Assembly (NCBI GenBank): GCA_903844135.1 | Contig: CAIMSN010000087.1 | Span: 1 to 35,567 of the forward strand | Length of the DNA stretch: 35,567 nucleotides | Origin: an uncultured Rhodospirillales bacterium | Lineage (GTDB): Bacteria; Pseudomonadota; Alphaproteobacteria; Acetobacterales; Acetobacteraceae | Direction: 5' to 3' | In this document: positions 34,190 to 35,567 of the stretch, in pieces | Position numbering within the stretch: position 1 is the stretch's first letter | Layout: every line of letters starts with the position of its first letter | The notes under the pieces: generated by a model | The model's input: only the letters and a program-made list of their open reading frames with translations | Told to the model about the DNA's origin: nothing | The model's database searches: none | Translations under genes and position numbers: made by a program

Positions 34190-35567
34190 GCCGCGTCGCC
34201 CGACGGGAAATCCGGGGCCTCGATGCCGCTGCGCGCGCCCCAGAGATAGATCGACAGTGAAAAGACCGCGACCAACACGTCGTCGAGCGGATGCGCGACC
34301 AGCTCGGCGCCGCCGATGCTGCCGAGGCCGGACAGCAGCAGCAGCCCGCTCAGCCAGGCCAGCAGCCAGGCCGCCCGGCGCAGGCCGGACTCCTGGCCGC
34401 GCACGCGGGACACCAGCGCGAAGCCGGCGCAGGCCAGCAACTGGGCGCCGAGCAGCCAGGACAGCACCGGCCACCCGGTCCAGAACACGATCAGCGAGGC
34501 GATCGCGAACGATGCCGGCGCGACCAGGGCGAATCCCTGCACCCGGAACGGGCGGGCCAGGCCGGGCGCGGTGCGTCGCAGCGCCGCCGCGGAGACCGGC
34601 GCCAGCGCGTAGCTCATCATCAGTGCCGACGACACCACGCCGATCAGCGCCTGCCAGGACGGGAACGGCAGGGTCCAGAACACCGCCAGCGCGAAGCTCA
34701 GCCAGAGCGCGGGCCGCGGCACGCCGCTGGACGGATCGACAGCGGCGAAGCGGCGCGGGATGGTCCCGCCCTTCGCCCAGGCATAGAGCACGCGCGGGGT
34801 GGCGCTCATGTAGACGTTGGCGGTGCCGCCCGGCGACAGGATCGCATCCGCCACCACCAGCGTGCCGAGCCAGGCCAGTCCGAGCGCCATGGCGATGTCG
34901 TGGAACGGCAAGGCGAGCCTGCCGTCGAGCCCGGACCAGCCCCGCGCGATCAGGCCGGACGGGACGCTGCCGAGGAACGCCGCCTGCAGCAGCACATAGA
35001 CCAGCATCGACAGCAGCACCGAGGCGATCAGCGCGAACGGGATCGCGCGCTGCGGATCGCGCACCTCGCGCGCGACCGAGACGATCGGCGTGAGGCCGAG
35101 ATAGGCGAAGATGATTCCGCCGGTCGAGATCGCCGCCTCGATGCCGCTGCCGCCGCCGGGCGCGAAGCCGTGGATGGAGAAATTCTCCGGCCGCAGACGG
35201 GTCAGCAGCAGGATCGCGACCAGCGCGGGCACGCAGAACTTGAACGACGTGACGATGGTGTTGACCAGCGCGAAGGTGGCGATGCCGGCACGGTTGAGCA
35301 GCAGCAGCGCCGCGAGCACGGCGAGCTGCAGCAGCCAGCCGGCGAGCGTCGGATCGCCGGCGGCGTCGCGGGTCAGGCCGGGAATCCAGGCGCCGGCATA
35401 TTGCCGCGCGGCGACGATCTCGATCGCGATCAGGCTGGAGAAGGCGATCGTGGTCACCAGCCCCATCAGGAAGCCGGGCAGCGCGCCGTGCGACCATTCC
35501 GGGTAGCGCACCACGCCGCCGGCCTGCGGCAGGGCGGCGCCGAGTTCGCAATAGACCAGCCCGAGCA
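34186..35567 (-). CDS. APC-family amino-acid permease, N-terminus outside window
   Basis: The frame is open to the window edge, reading LVYCELGAALPQAGGVVRYPEW at its visible start, which is the conserved helix-2 region of APC-superfamily permeases; about 50-60 N-terminal residues are missing. It continues with about ten helices and motifs GIIFAYLGLTPIVSVAREVRDPQRAIPFAL and SPGGTANVYMSATPRVLYAWAKGGTIP, both typical. Substrate is unknown; members carry amino acids by proton symport or exchange. Its stop overlaps the GH127 start by four bases. Residual GTG codons at 35514 are internal and not the start. Confidence 0.9.
   Translation of the reverse strand, partial: LGLVYCELGAALPQAGGVVRYPEWSHGALPGFLMGLVTTIAFSSLIAIEIVAARQYAGAWIPGLTRDAAGDPTLAGWLLQLAVLAALLLLNRAGIATFALVNTIVTSFKFCVPALVAILLLTRLRPENFSIHGFAPGGGSGIEAAISTGGIIFAYLGLTPIVSVAREVRDPQRAIPFALIASVLLSMLVYVLLQAAFLGSVPSGLIARGWSGLDGRLALPFHDIAMALGLAWLGTLVVADAILSPGGTANVYMSATPRVLYAWAKGGTIPRRFAAVDPSSGVPRPALWLSFALAVFWTLPFPSWQALIGVVSSALMMSYALAPVSAAALRRTAPGLARPFRVQGFALVAPASFAIASLIVFWTGWPVLSWLLGAQLLACAGFALVSRVRGQESGLRRAAWLLAWLSGLLLLSGLGSIGGAELVAHPLDDVLVAVFSLSIYLWGARSGIEAPDFPSGDAA

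Noticed and set aside
31772-35551. A 1259-codon frame as a permease-GH127 fusion
   Set aside because: The upstream part is out of phase with the permease, which has its own stop overlapping the GH127 ATG; the GH127 Tat signal marks the true start.

Overview
The window is GC-rich, gene-dense chromosomal DNA from an alphaproteobacterium, most likely in or near Acetobacteraceae/Rhodospirillales. This rests on an mreBCD-mrdA cell-shape operon, an RNase E with a long acidic insertion in its S1 domain, a YcjX-family ATPase, an SCOT-type CoA-transferase pair, and an intergenic hairpin element of a kind I recall being common in Acetobacteraceae. No rRNA, tRNA, insertion sequence, phage gene or CRISPR array was found. 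The placement is by gene content, not by database search.

Layout. (1) 1-5540, minus strand: mreB-mreC-mreD-mrdA (PBP2), then a Pmp3/YqaE membrane peptide and a truncated ycjX; rodA does not follow mrdA. (2) 5857-6600, plus: two tandem paralogous glycine-zipper lipoproteins, the second with a PQYAQ-repeat tail. (3) 6643-8439, minus: leuA preceded by a probable leucine-rich, possibly leaderless leader peptide and an attenuator-like inverted repeat. (4) 8635-11302: a third glycine-zipper lipoprotein, a Tat-type N-acetylmuramoyl-L-alanine amidase, and a divergent azoreductase/HxlR-regulator pair around a candidate operator. (5) 11854-15078: ribonuclease E. (6) 15105-19166: an unrecognised polytopic membrane protein, divergent from (and overlapping the start of) an exported adenosine deaminase, then an AI-2E-family membrane protein. 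(7) 19348-21532: CoA-transferase subunits A and B, then a convergent SDR. (8) 21697-25187: a complete sugar ABC importer behind a LacI-type palindrome. (9) 25375-29842: four tightly packed soluble glycosyltransferase genes. (10) 29907-35567, minus: an APC permease (5' end outside the window) overlapping a Tat-exported GH127 beta-L-arabinofuranosidase, followed by an exported DUF885 metallopeptidase-like protein.

How they may work together. The cell-envelope theme is strong: elongasome genes, peptidoglycan amidase, glycine-zipper lipoproteins and glycosyltransferases. The most suggestive possible new system is the last locus. An exported enzyme of a family that removes L-arabinofuranose from hydroxyproline-linked glycans is translationally coupled to an amino-acid permease and followed by an exported peptidase-like protein, which would suit scavenging of plant hydroxyproline-rich glycoproteins. 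The four-glycosyltransferase cassette and the leuA leader are the other two features most worth following up. Convergent gene pairs are packed very tightly (0-64 bp), with stop codons often inside hairpins or palindromes.
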